Source: an uncultured Mycolicibacterium sp.
GTDB taxonomy: Bacteria > Actinomycetota > Actinomycetes > Mycobacteriales > Mycobacteriaceae
DNA length: 37,719 nt
Assembly (NCBI GenBank): GCA_945957405.1
Contig: CAMFLL010000027.1
Span: 1 to 37,719, forward strand
Direction: 5' to 3'
How positions within the stretch are numbered: the stretch's first letter is position 1; every line of letters starts with the position of its first letter. A program made the translations under genes and the position numbers. The notes below the pieces were generated by a model, which was not told where the DNA came from, made no database searches, and saw only the letters and a list, made by a program, of their open reading frames with translations. Below are positions 17,216-24,711 of this stretch, one piece after another.

Positions 17216-17620
17216 TCAGGCGTCGCCGCGCCGCCACAGCTGATCGCCGTTCATCGGGACGCAACTCAGGAACAGCCCGTCCGGCGCTTGGGCGACGTCG
17301 TGCAGATTGCCCGCACACGAACTGTTCTCGTCGCGGATACCGACCATCGGGGGCGAACGGAACCAGCGCGGCTCATACCGTCGCGGTGACCCGCAGAACA
17401 CCAGCCGGCCGGGCTGGATCGAGGGCCCGGCGACCGCGGTGCCGAACACGAAGTAGCTGGTGTTTTCGCAATACGTGCCGAGCACCACGTTCGGCGTGAT
17501 GCCCGGCACGCAGAACGGGTCATTGCATGTCTGCGGCTCCGCGTTCGCCTGCGGAACGCATGCAAGTCCGGCCACAATCATCGAGGCGGCCAGCAGCGCA
17601 CCGGTCTGCGTCACACGCAC
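17216..17620 (-). CDS. Exported cysteine-rich protein of unknown function, 134 aa
   Basis: No family recognised. With the GTG start at 17620 the product begins with a clear Sec signal peptide (hydrophobic core GALLAASMIVAGLACV, cleavage after PQANA at about residue 27). The mature part starts EPQTCNDPFCVPG. Six cysteines follow the signal, so disulfides are likely outside the membrane. The start is uncertain: no good ribosome site is seen, GTG at 17614 is an alternative, and the frame stays open to 17731. The stop lies directly beside the 61-bp tandem repeat. The gene is divergent from the Mce-associated gene at 17815. Confidence 0.72.
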   Translation of the reverse strand: MRVTQTGALLAASMIVAGLACVPQANAEPQTCNDPFCVPGITPNVVLGTYCENTSYFVFGTAVAGPSIQPGRLVFCGSPRRYEPRWFRSPPMVGIRDENSSCAGNLHDVAQAPDGLFLSCVPMNGDQLWRRGDA

Positions 17621-17649
17621 ACTGCTACTGTCGCACAGCTGAAAACCAA

Positions 17650-17668
17650 ATTCTCTCTTTCGGAGAAG
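17650..17668. promoter_or_regulatory. Copy of the shared 19-bp inverted repeat
   Basis: ATTCTC-TCTTTCG-GAGAAG has the same 6-7-6 layout as the sites at 16089-16107 and 34900-34918, with one mismatch in the right arm. It lies in the 194-bp gap between the divergent genes at 17620 and 17815. I see no convincing promoter boxes around it, so which gene it would control is open. Confidence 0.45.
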
Positions 17669-17723
17669 ATTACCGTAGGCAACGTGTGGCATGATGGCCG
17701 GACGGCGTCTCGATGCCCCTGTA

Positions 17724-17738
17724 GTCTGCATTGCAGAC
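17724..17738. promoter_or_regulatory. 15-bp perfect palindrome upstream of the Mce-associated gene
   Basis: GTCTGCA-T-TGCAGAC is a perfect inverted repeat 76 bp before the GTG at 17815. It could be an operator or a leader hairpin. No second copy was noticed elsewhere in the window. Confidence 0.4.
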
Positions 17739-17814
17739 GCTCAAGGACGCACTGGCGGTGCCTCGCCGGGTCGCGCCCAGCACCCCGCGCCGAAGACACG
17801 TGAGGAGGTTGCTC

Positions 17815-18522
17815 GTGGTATCCGGGCACCCCGACGACAGCCTCGACGCACTGGGCCGCGCCGAAGCTGACGAACTCGAGGCGCAAGCGGCACTCGCCGA
17901 GGCGCAGGCCAAGGCCGCCCGAGCCCGCGCCGAGCGGTTGCGCCGCCAGACCGAGGTCGGGGTTGGTTCCACTGCGGGCGTCTCTGCGCCCGAAATCCCC
18001 ACCGCCGCAGTGCCTGTCCGCCCATCGCGCGGACGTTCGACGGTGCCGTGGCGCCCGGTCGTCACTGCTGTGTCGGTGGTGGCCCTCGGCGCGTTGATCA
18101 CGCTCAGCGGAATCATGGCGTGGCAACACAAGGCCGCCGAGCAGGACCGGCAGCGGCAGGCCGAGTACGCGGCGATCGCCCGTCAGGGTGTGGTGAATCT
18201 GATGTCTCTCGACTTCACCAATGCCGATGACAACATCACGCGCATCCTCGACAATGCGACGGGCAAATTCAAGGACGACTTCTCGTCGGAGTCGAAGAAC
18301 CTCGCCAAGGCGCTCGAGGAATCCAAGGTGGTCACCGAGGTCACGGTGAACGGCGTGGCTGTCGAGTCCTCGGCCGATGACTCCGCCGTCGTCCTGGTTG
18401 CGGCGAAATCCCAGGCGAGCAACTCCAAGGACGCCCGTCAGGCCCCTCAGCAGTTCCGCATCGTGGTGCACCTGGCCAGCGACAACGGCCAGTTCAAGAT
18501 CTCGCAGGTCGACTTCGTTTAA
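17815..18522 (+). CDS. Mce-associated membrane protein
   Basis: Protein of 235 residues with the layout of Mce-associated (Mas/OmamA-type) proteins, which support assembly or stability of Mce lipid transporters. It has a charged, Ala/Glu-rich probable coiled coil at about 15-45, a linker, one transmembrane helix at about 81-103 (VVTAVSVVALGALITLSG), and an exported C-terminal domain. That domain contains GVVNLMSLDFTNADDNITRILDNATGKFKDDF and ends FKISQVDFV, both typical of the group. The GTG at 17815 has AGGAGG six bases upstream, which decides the start over the open frame from 17731. It lies 10 nt before the next exported-protein gene. Such genes usually follow mceF on the same strand; here the gene is on the opposite strand, about 1.6 kb from the mceF end. 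Confidence 0.85.
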   Translation: MVSGHPDDSLDALGRAEADELEAQAALAEAQAKAARARAERLRRQTEVGVGSTAGVSAPEIPTAAVPVRPSRGRSTVPWRPVVTAVSVVALGALITLSGIMAWQHKAAEQDRQRQAEYAAIARQGVVNLMSLDFTNADDNITRILDNATGKFKDDFSSESKNLAKALEESKVVTEVTVNGVAVESSADDSAVVLVAAKSQASNSKDARQAPQQFRIVVHLASDNGQFKISQVDFV

Positions 18523-18532
18523 GGAGCACGCC

Positions 18533-19042
18533 ATGTGGACCCGTACGGTGAATGCGACGGTGGCCGCTGCCGGGATGATCGCTTCACTCGGCGTTGGCGT
18601 TGCGGCGCCGGCATCCGCGTCCAAGGAGTGGGGTATCAACGGCACCTTCGCCACGTCCTCGAACGGCGACTGGGCAAAGGTCAACGAGCGCTACGAGATC
18701 CAGCCCAGCGTGCGCAGCACCTGGACCATCTCGACCACCTGCACCACCCCGGTCGACTGCGCCGGCACGGTCAACAGCGATGCCGGCTGGAGCGCGCCGA
18801 TCTACACCACCAACGGGATCTACTACGTCAAGCGTGTTGTCCCCAATTGGAAGTACTGCGCTGACGGCAATCCTGTCGAAGGTCTGCAGGTGTATCTCAT
18901 CTATCCGGTGGGCGCCGACGGTCGGGTGGATCCGAACGCCGATGAGTACACGGGTGAGGATCAGACCAAGGGCCCCAGCGGGTCGTGCGGACGCAACCAG
19001 TGGCCGCAGATCCGGATGCCGTTCTACATGAAGAAACTCTGA
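18533..19042 (+). CDS. Exported protein of unknown function, 169 aa
   Basis: The ATG at 18533 follows AAGGAG and lies 10 nt after the Mce-associated gene, so both are probably one transcript. Residues 1-29 are a signal peptide (ATVAAAGMIASLGVGVAAP, cleavage near ASA). The mature protein is rich in Trp, Thr and Tyr with four cysteines (in TTCTTPVDC, KYCADG and GSCGRN), pointing to an extracytoplasmic beta-rich domain. Similar conserved secreted proteins often accompany Mce-associated genes in mycobacteria, and a role with Mce transport is possible but unproven. It converges on the DUF559 gene, with 25 nt between stops. Confidence 0.8.
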   Translation: MWTRTVNATVAAAGMIASLGVGVAAPASASKEWGINGTFATSSNGDWAKVNERYEIQPSVRSTWTISTTCTTPVDCAGTVNSDAGWSAPIYTTNGIYYVKRVVPNWKYCADGNPVEGLQVYLIYPVGADGRVDPNADEYTGEDQTKGPSGSCGRNQWPQIRMPFYMKKL

Positions 19043-19055
19043 GGCGTTTCCTTTA

Positions 19056-19068
19056 TCGAGTCAGAACT
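19056..19068. repeat. Left arm of a 13-bp inverted repeat flanking the DUF559 gene
   Basis: TCGAGTCAGAACT here is the exact reverse complement of AGTTCTGACTCGA at 20049-20061, 981 bp away. This arm ends on the last base of the DUF559 stop codon. A further pair, GACAAAGTCCGAGT (from 19075) and GACAAAGTACGAGT (from 20022), is in direct orientation just inside both ends. Confidence 0.6.
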
Positions 19069-19949
19069 CACGCAGACAAAGTCCGAGTGAGCCTTCGCGT
19101 GAGGTCTGAGTCGATACGTGGCACACCAGCGCGTTCGACTCTGTCGATGATGCCTGGCCCACGGTCACCCGCGAGCACAGCGATTCGGCGCCAACCCATT
19201 TCGGCGATCCGTTCCGACCTGGTGACATCCCAGCGGTACTGAGCGGGATCGGTACGGTGCTGCTGGCCGTCGTACTCGACTGCCACCGTGTGGGCTTTCC
19301 AGCCCATGTCGAGGTAATAGCGCGGCCGACCGTCGTCGCCGAGGAGCGGAATCTGGGTCCTCGGCCGCGGGAACCCGGCCTCGATGAGGAGAAGCCGAAG
19401 CCACGTCTCTTTCGGCGACTGTGCTCCATTGTCGACCAGGCCGAGCACTTGGGGGATTCGGCGACAGCCCCTGACGCTCGGGTGCGCTTCGGCAACACCC
19501 AGCACATCGGCCACTGCGAAATTCGTCGCGCATGCCAGCGCATCCAGTCGCGCCACAGACTCGCGAACAGTGCCGCGGCGCGCCAGGTCGAATGCGGTAC
19601 GCGCGATGGTTGTCACCGGCAACCCGCGTATGACCTCGACCTCGACATCGGCCAATACCTCACTGCGCGTGATCACACCGGCCGGCGATTTGTTGTTTGC
19701 GAAGTTCAACTCGACAGGCGTATCAGCGGAAACCCATCTCGCGCCGTGCAATGCAGAAGCGGACACTCCGGTGACAACGCCACGCCGTCGTGACCACAAC
19801 CACGCCGCGGTGAGGCGGTCGTGCACGGTGAGCTGCAGCTGTCGTGGGGCGTAGACGTCAGGCAGCAGACGACGGTAGTGCCGGCCGAGTTGGTAGGGGG
19901 TGACCAGACCCACGGCGACCGCCTCGCTGCCAATGCATACTCGTTCCAC
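19068..19949 (-). CDS. DUF559-type protein (AbiEi-like N-terminus, Vsr-like nuclease fold)
   Basis: Protein of 293 residues of the kind often annotated in mycobacteria as a DUF559 or type IV AbiEi-family antitoxin-domain protein. The N-terminal half has GLVTPYQLGRHYRRLLPDVY and SALHGARW, seen in AbiEi-like regulators. The C-terminal half has the PD-(D/E)xK-like layout: SPKETWLRLLLIEAGFPRPR, then LDMGWKAHTVAVEYDGQQHR, with Glu, Asp and Glu at plausible catalytic places. A nuclease or DNA-binding role is inferred from the fold only. No toxin partner is adjacent. The GTG start at 19949 has AGGG upstream. It interrupts the span between mceF and the Mce-associated genes and is framed by inverted repeats, which suggests acquisition. 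Confidence 0.8.
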   Translation of the reverse strand: MERVCIGSEAVAVGLVTPYQLGRHYRRLLPDVYAPRQLQLTVHDRLTAAWLWSRRRGVVTGVSASALHGARWVSADTPVELNFANNKSPAGVITRSEVLADVEVEVIRGLPVTTIARTAFDLARRGTVRESVARLDALACATNFAVADVLGVAEAHPSVRGCRRIPQVLGLVDNGAQSPKETWLRLLLIEAGFPRPRTQIPLLGDDGRPRYYLDMGWKAHTVAVEYDGQQHRTDPAQYRWDVTRSERIAEMGWRRIAVLAGDRGPGIIDRVERAGVPRIDSDLTRRLTRTLSA

Positions 19950-20087
19950 CGCGCCGACCCTGCCTGCTCGACAGAAATCGCACCGTCAACCATCCACAGG
20001 CATTCATTCAGACCTCAGCCCGACAAAGTACGAGTAGACATCCACATCAGTTCTGACTCGACGCAAGAGCAACTCGATGCAAGAGCA
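19950..20087. repeat. Repeat-rich gap between the DUF559 gene and mceF
   Basis: The gap holds the right arm of the 13-bp inverted repeat (20049-20061) and a tandem pair of 16-mers, ACTCGACGCAAGAGCA (20056-20071) and ACTCGATGCAAGAGCA (20072-20087), with one mismatch. The pair ends exactly at the base before the mceF stop. Within the last mceF codons TCAGGTCGG occurs twice, 11 bp apart. No gene is seen; the DUF559 promoter should lie here. Confidence 0.65.
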
Positions 20088-21836
20088 TCAGGTCGGCATC
20101 AGGTCGGTCCAGGTCTTCGGTTGAGTTGTCAGATCAGTTTGGGTGTACAGCTTTCCGTCGGAACCCATGTACTCCCCGGTCCGCGGATCGTACTTCGCGA
20201 TACCCAGCGAAGGGCCGCCCCCGAATGCACTGGGCGCGGCTTGCGGCGCATCAGGCAGTGGTGGGCCGGGGATCGGCACGGCATCGGGCGGCAGGTGCAC
20301 ATCACCGGGTTGGGTGCCCGGTGGCAGCGGGATCTGTGTTGCCTCCGGCTGCTGGGCCGGTGGAGCGGGAACGGCGTTGGGATCGGTGATCTGCGGCGGG
20401 GCGGCGGGTACCGGCGGACTGTCGTACAGCGGCTGCCCCGGAAGCAACGGCCCTGGACCGGTACCCGCGAAGTCGGGTGGTGGCACCGGTTCGGGGGCGG
20501 CGCCCGGTGGCGGCGCGGTGACGCCCGGGGGCAGCGGTGTGCCCTCGATGGGCCCGAAGATGTTGGCATCCGGGTTGACCCGGTCATCGGGCGGGACGCC
20601 CTGCGCGATCAGATTGGGGTCGATCGGATAGGGACCGAGAGCATGCTGGCGCTGCGCCAGCGGCTTGTAACCCTCAGGGTCGTTGCACAATTCAACTGTG
20701 GGCGCGCGCTTACCGGGATGCTCCATACAGGGGTAGTTGCGTGCACCGCGGACCGCGATGGGCGAGTCTTGAGGCAGCTTGCAGTAGATGTCGTCGGGTG
20801 TGTCGATCACCGAGGTGTCCGACGGCGACCGCCACGCCGACGGTGGCAGGAAGCCTACGGTGCACGCCGGCGGATCACCCAGGCCGAGCGAGAACTCGCC
20901 GTTGGGCATCCCGGTCGGGTTGTTGATCGGTGCGTACGTCTGGATCTGGGCGACATAAGGCGGCAGCAGTACCAGCAGCTGCTCGAGCGAGGGGTGGTAG
21001 ACCACGCCGACCTGACCGATGGTGGTGAGGTTGGCCAGCAGCACGGGCAGTGTCGGTTTGAGCTGATCGAGGAGTTTGGCAGCCTCCTGGGCGAAACCGG
21101 GACCGTCCTTCAGGATCGACCGGAACTGCGGATCATTGTCGGCCACCTGCCCGGTGACACCGGAAAGGCTACGGGCCCACGTTCGGATGGAGTCGGTGGT
21201 CTGCGCCTGCGCGTCCAGGAACGGCACGGAGTCATCCATCAACGCGCGCGTCTGATCGGCTACGCCATTGGCATCCCGGGTGATGGTCGACGACGAGTCG
21301 AGCAGGGACCCCAAGTCATAGCCTGTGCCGTTGAAAGCATTGAAGGTTTCGTCGAGCAGCTGACTGAGCTTGTCCTTCGGGATGCTGTCAACCAGTGTGC
21401 TGACCTGATCCAGCATCGGGCCCACGGCCTGCGGAATGGTGGTTCGGTCCATCGCGATCACCGAACCGTTCTCCAGATAGGGTGCGGAGTCGGTGTCGGG
21501 CAGGAGCTCGACGTACTGCTCGCCGACCGCCGAGATACTGCGCACCTGCGCCTTCAGGTCCGCCGGGATCTTCGGCGAACGGTCCAGCGACAGTGTTGCT
21601 TCCGCGCCCTTGTCGGTGAGCGTCACGTCGGTGACCTTGCCGACCTGCTTACCCCGGTAGGTCACGTTGCCGAACTGGTACAAGCCACCGGACGCCGGCA
21701 GTTCCACCTTCACCGTGATGCGGCCGAGCCCTAGCAGGGTGGGCACCTGCATGTAGGTGAACAGCATGACGGCCACGCCGATGATGGACGCGATCGTGAA
21801 GATGATCAGCTGCGAACGGACAAAGCGCGTGAGCAT
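20088..21836 (-). CDS. mceF: MCE-family protein MceF
   Basis: Sixth Mce subunit, 582 residues. A transmembrane helix (about 9-29, IIFTIASIIGVAVMLFTYM) anchors it, followed by the MCE/MlaD domain (about 38-118) with GGLYQFGNVTYRGKQVGKV, then a long helical region and a Pro/Gly-rich tail. Mce proteins form a heterohexameric tunnel that carries lipids or sterols across the periplasm to the YrbE permease. The ATG at 21836 shares one base with the mceE stop (TGATG). The reading frame stays open to 22172 but would overlap mceE. The tail is unusually rich in PPP/PPG segments, common in mycobacterial MceF. Last gene of the operon. Confidence 0.95.
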   Translation of the reverse strand: MLTRFVRSQLIIFTIASIIGVAVMLFTYMQVPTLLGLGRITVKVELPASGGLYQFGNVTYRGKQVGKVTDVTLTDKGAEATLSLDRSPKIPADLKAQVRSISAVGEQYVELLPDTDSAPYLENGSVIAMDRTTIPQAVGPMLDQVSTLVDSIPKDKLSQLLDETFNAFNGTGYDLGSLLDSSSTITRDANGVADQTRALMDDSVPFLDAQAQTTDSIRTWARSLSGVTGQVADNDPQFRSILKDGPGFAQEAAKLLDQLKPTLPVLLANLTTIGQVGVVYHPSLEQLLVLLPPYVAQIQTYAPINNPTGMPNGEFSLGLGDPPACTVGFLPPSAWRSPSDTSVIDTPDDIYCKLPQDSPIAVRGARNYPCMEHPGKRAPTVELCNDPEGYKPLAQRQHALGPYPIDPNLIAQGVPPDDRVNPDANIFGPIEGTPLPPGVTAPPPGAAPEPVPPPDFAGTGPGPLLPGQPLYDSPPVPAAPPQITDPNAVPAPPAQQPEATQIPLPPGTQPGDVHLPPDAVPIPGPPLPDAPQAAPSAFGGGPSLGIAKYDPRTGEYMGSDGKLYTQTDLTTQPKTWTDLMPT

Positions 21837-23182
21837 CAGCCACCTCCACCGGGCGGCGGCGGTACCTGCGGAGCGTACGGGCCCGCGAAGATGGGAGCGG
21901 GTGCGTCGGGGGCGGGCGGCGGTGCGGGCTCTGCCATGGGCACACCCGGCATCGACATCTGTTGCGGTGGTGTGAGCGGCAACACCGGGCCCACATCGGC
22001 CGTGATGGGGGGTGGCGGACCCTGCGCTTCGGGTACCGGGCCCGGATCGGGGTCCGGCGGGAACGCATCGGGCGGTGGCGGGGTGGCACCCGTCTTGAGC
22101 GGGTCGTAGGTGTAGTTCATGTAATAGGGATCGCCGGGAGCCGGAACCAGTTGGGCACCTTCCTGTTCCCACCGGGTGCCCAGAAACAGCGACCGCTTGA
22201 GCCGTGGCACCGTGAAGTCGACGGTGGCGAACAAGTTGTAGTAGTCGCCGCGGATACCTCGATCCATGAAGCTCTGTGTGTACGGAAAGCTGGGTGCGTA
22301 GCCGAGCACCGTGGCGAGATCGGGACCGATATCGGCGAGCGCCTTGATCGCGGGCTCGAGGTTCTTCAGATTGGTCACCAGATCGTCCTGCGAATCGTTG
22401 ACCAACTGATTGGCTGTGGCGCTGAACGTACCGAGCTTCTCCAGTGCTGTCGTGAAGCGCGGCCGTTCCTTGATCAGGACATCCATGGCCGGCGGTATGC
22501 GTTTCAGTGCCTGCGTGAGTACATCGCGTTGGCCGGCGAATGTCGAGGACAGCCGGTTGAGCGCTGCGATCGAGGACACGATGTTGTCGCGTTGCGTATC
22601 GAGCACACCGACGAATTCATCAAGCCGCGTGAGTAATTCGCGGATCTGCGGCTCACGGCCGTTGATCGCGGTGCTGAAATTGTGGATCACGTCCCCGATC
22701 TGACCCAACCCGCCGCCGTTGACGACCGCCGCCAGCGACGACAACGTCTGTTCGGTCGACGGATAGGTCGACGTGTTGCTCAGTGGAATGGTTGCCCCGG
22801 CGGCGAGCTGCCCCTGGGCCTGCTGGCCCACCGGCGGATTGAGCGCCAAATGCATCGAACCGAGCAGGCTGGTCTGGCCGACGCTGGCAACGGCATTGGC
22901 CGGCACCACCACGCCAGGCTGTACCGAGAACTCGATGTCGGCGTGCCAGTCCTTGACGGTCAGCTTGCGCACACTGCCGACCACGACGTCGTTGATCATC
23001 ACCGGCGAGTTCGGTTCCAGGGTCGAGACATTCGCGATCTCGACGTGATACACGGCGGAATCCGCACCGCGGCCGACCGCCCCGGGTAGCGGCAGCGAGT
23101 TGACGCCCTGGAACGCACAACCACTGGCTGTCAACACGATACAGGTGGCCGCAGCGATCACCGGGCGAAGGTTTGCGGTCAT
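21836..23182 (-). CDS. mceE: MCE-family lipoprotein MceE
   Basis: Fifth Mce subunit, 448 residues, predicted lipoprotein (LprK-like). The signal peptide ends in LTASGC with the acylated cysteine at position 22, a slightly atypical lipobox. The MCE domain follows (about 46-125) with NVSTLEPNSPVMINDVVVG and TSLLGSMHLAL. The central part is helical and the C-terminus is a long Pro-rich tail (PPPPDAFPPDPDPGP and more). The ATG at 23182 overlaps the mceD stop by four bases and follows GGGAGG; an in-frame extension upstream to 24316 is antisense-free but lies inside mceD and is not used. The acyl anchor would hold the Mce tunnel at the outer face of the inner membrane. Confidence 0.95.
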   Translation of the reverse strand: MTANLRPVIAAATCIVLTASGCAFQGVNSLPLPGAVGRGADSAVYHVEIANVSTLEPNSPVMINDVVVGSVRKLTVKDWHADIEFSVQPGVVVPANAVASVGQTSLLGSMHLALNPPVGQQAQGQLAAGATIPLSNTSTYPSTEQTLSSLAAVVNGGGLGQIGDVIHNFSTAINGREPQIRELLTRLDEFVGVLDTQRDNIVSSIAALNRLSSTFAGQRDVLTQALKRIPPAMDVLIKERPRFTTALEKLGTFSATANQLVNDSQDDLVTNLKNLEPAIKALADIGPDLATVLGYAPSFPYTQSFMDRGIRGDYYNLFATVDFTVPRLKRSLFLGTRWEQEGAQLVPAPGDPYYMNYTYDPLKTGATPPPPDAFPPDPDPGPVPEAQGPPPPITADVGPVLPLTPPQQMSMPGVPMAEPAPPPAPDAPAPIFAGPYAPQVPPPPGGGG

Positions 23183-24711
23183 GCGGGAGGCATCCCTTCG
23201 GCCGGAAGCGGTACGTCCGGAGGTGGTGTATCCGGGCCCGGCGCAGGCGGGCCGGGCGGGGCCTGGGGTTCCGCCTCCGCCGGCAGTAGCGGACCGCTGG
23301 GCGGTGGCCCCGGCAGCGCACCTCCTGGGTTGAGCAGCGCGTCCCGGTTGTCGTTGTAGAGCATGTTGGGCTGGTTGGAGACAACGTTGGGCGGTACGAC
23401 GGGTGGCGCACCCGGTAACAATTGCTGGGCCCCGGGAGCGGGCTCGCCCGGCGGGCGGCCGGTGAATGGCGCTGGGGGCTCCGGACCCGGGTTGTAGGCC
23501 GAGACCGCAGGCGGCACTTCGGGGTACACCGGTTCGCCGCCGCCTCCACCGGGGGCCAGACCCGGTTCGGAGTAGACGAGATTGTCCGGGGTCGCCGACG
23601 GCATCAGGTACGGCTGCACCGGGAACGGTAGATAATTGAAGTTCAGCAGGCGCAGCGCCGGGCCCAGGTACTGCGAGCACAGTTTCGCGGTCTCCGGCGC
23701 AGTGGTGTTCTCGACCGCGCCGATGGCGCCACAGACGAACTCGACCGGACTGGTGAAGTTGTTGAGCACGAACTGGCCCACGGCGCTGCCGACATCCGGG
23801 CTGTAGATGTTGTAACCGTTGGCGAATGCGTTGGGCGCCACGTGCAGGATGTTCTCGATGTCGATCTTGTGGTTGACCAGGTTCTGCGTGACATTGGCCA
23901 GGCGGGCCACCTGTTCCGAGGTCTGGTCCCTGGTCCCGGCGATGAACCGCTGCACATCGACCACGGCCACCGACAGATCCTTCAACGCTGCGTCCAGATC
24001 GGAGCGACTCCCGTCGACGACGCTGGTGAGTGTGGCCAGTCGATTCTGAAACGAGACGATCTGCTGGTTGCTGTCCCGCAGTGCCGTGACGAAGGTCTGC
24101 AAATTCTGGATGATGTCGACGATGTTGCCGCTGCCGCCGGCCAGAATGCGGGCCACCCCGGACAACTGGGAGATGGTCTGGCGTAGCTTCTCGCCGTTGC
24201 CGTCCATCGCGTTGGCGGTGCTGTCGATGAACCGCGAGACCGAGGTGCCGTCCACACCGCTCTTGGGTCCCAATTCGCTTGACAGGCGCATCAACTGGTC
24301 TTTGACCTCGTCCCATTCGACCGGCACCGCGGTGCGGTCCTTCGGGATCTCGGCATTGTCGGCCATGGTGGGTCCGCTGTCGCGATATGCCGGTGCCAGC
24401 TGCACGTAACGGGCCGCGACCAGGTTCTGCGCAACGATCACAGCCTTGGCGTCGGCGGGGACCGGCACGTCGTGGTCGACGTGCAGGACCAGCTTCGTCT
24501 GCGTGCCCTGCGGTTCGATCGAATCGATGGTGCCGACCTTGACACCGGAGATCCGCACGTCATCTCCCGGATAGACACCGGTCGACGACGTGAAGTAGGC
24601 GTTGATGGTCTTGGGACCGAAGTATGCCTGGCGCACCACATAACCCACCCCGGCGACCAGCAGCACGGCCAGGGTCAAGGCCAGTGCGGTGATCAGCGGT
24701 CTGCGCTTCAT
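23179..24711 (-). CDS. mceD: MCE-family protein MceD
   Basis: Fourth Mce subunit, 510 residues. An N-terminal transmembrane helix (about 7-26) is followed by the MCE domain (about 36-110) with STGVYPGDDVRISGVKVG and QNLVAARYVQL. A helical region (LSSELG, QLSGVARILAGGSGN, IVSFQNRLATL) contributes to the tunnel, and there is a very Pro-rich C-terminal tail of over 100 residues. The ATG at 24711 shares one base with the mceC stop. The subunit order A to F and the 1-4 nt overlaps show tight translational coupling across the operon. Confidence 0.95.
   Translation of the reverse strand: MKRRPLITALALTLAVLLVAGVGYVVRQAYFGPKTINAYFTSSTGVYPGDDVRISGVKVGTIDSIEPQGTQTKLVLHVDHDVPVPADAKAVIVAQNLVAARYVQLAPAYRDSGPTMADNAEIPKDRTAVPVEWDEVKDQLMRLSSELGPKSGVDGTSVSRFIDSTANAMDGNGEKLRQTISQLSGVARILAGGSGNIVDIIQNLQTFVTALRDSNQQIVSFQNRLATLTSVVDGSRSDLDAALKDLSVAVVDVQRFIAGTRDQTSEQVARLANVTQNLVNHKIDIENILHVAPNAFANGYNIYSPDVGSAVGQFVLNNFTSPVEFVCGAIGAVENTTAPETAKLCSQYLGPALRLLNFNYLPFPVQPYLMPSATPDNLVYSEPGLAPGGGGGEPVYPEVPPAVSAYNPGPEPPAPFTGRPPGEPAPGAQQLLPGAPPVVPPNVVSNQPNMLYNDNRDALLNPGGALPGPPPSGPLLPAEAEPQAPPGPPAPGPDTPPPDVPLPAEGMPPA

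Noticed and set aside
19068..19949. Complete type IV toxin-antitoxin pair
   Set aside because: Only the DUF559/AbiEi-like gene is present; no nucleotidyltransferase-type toxin (AbiEii) lies next to it.
19821..21734. 637-codon plus-strand open frame opposite mceF
   Set aside because: Arg/Gly/His-rich composition and complete overlap with a well-supported MceF gene show it is a shadow.
23183..24316. N-terminal extension of MceE
   Set aside because: The extension lies inside mceD in another frame, while the ATG at 23182 starts a proper lipoprotein signal peptide.
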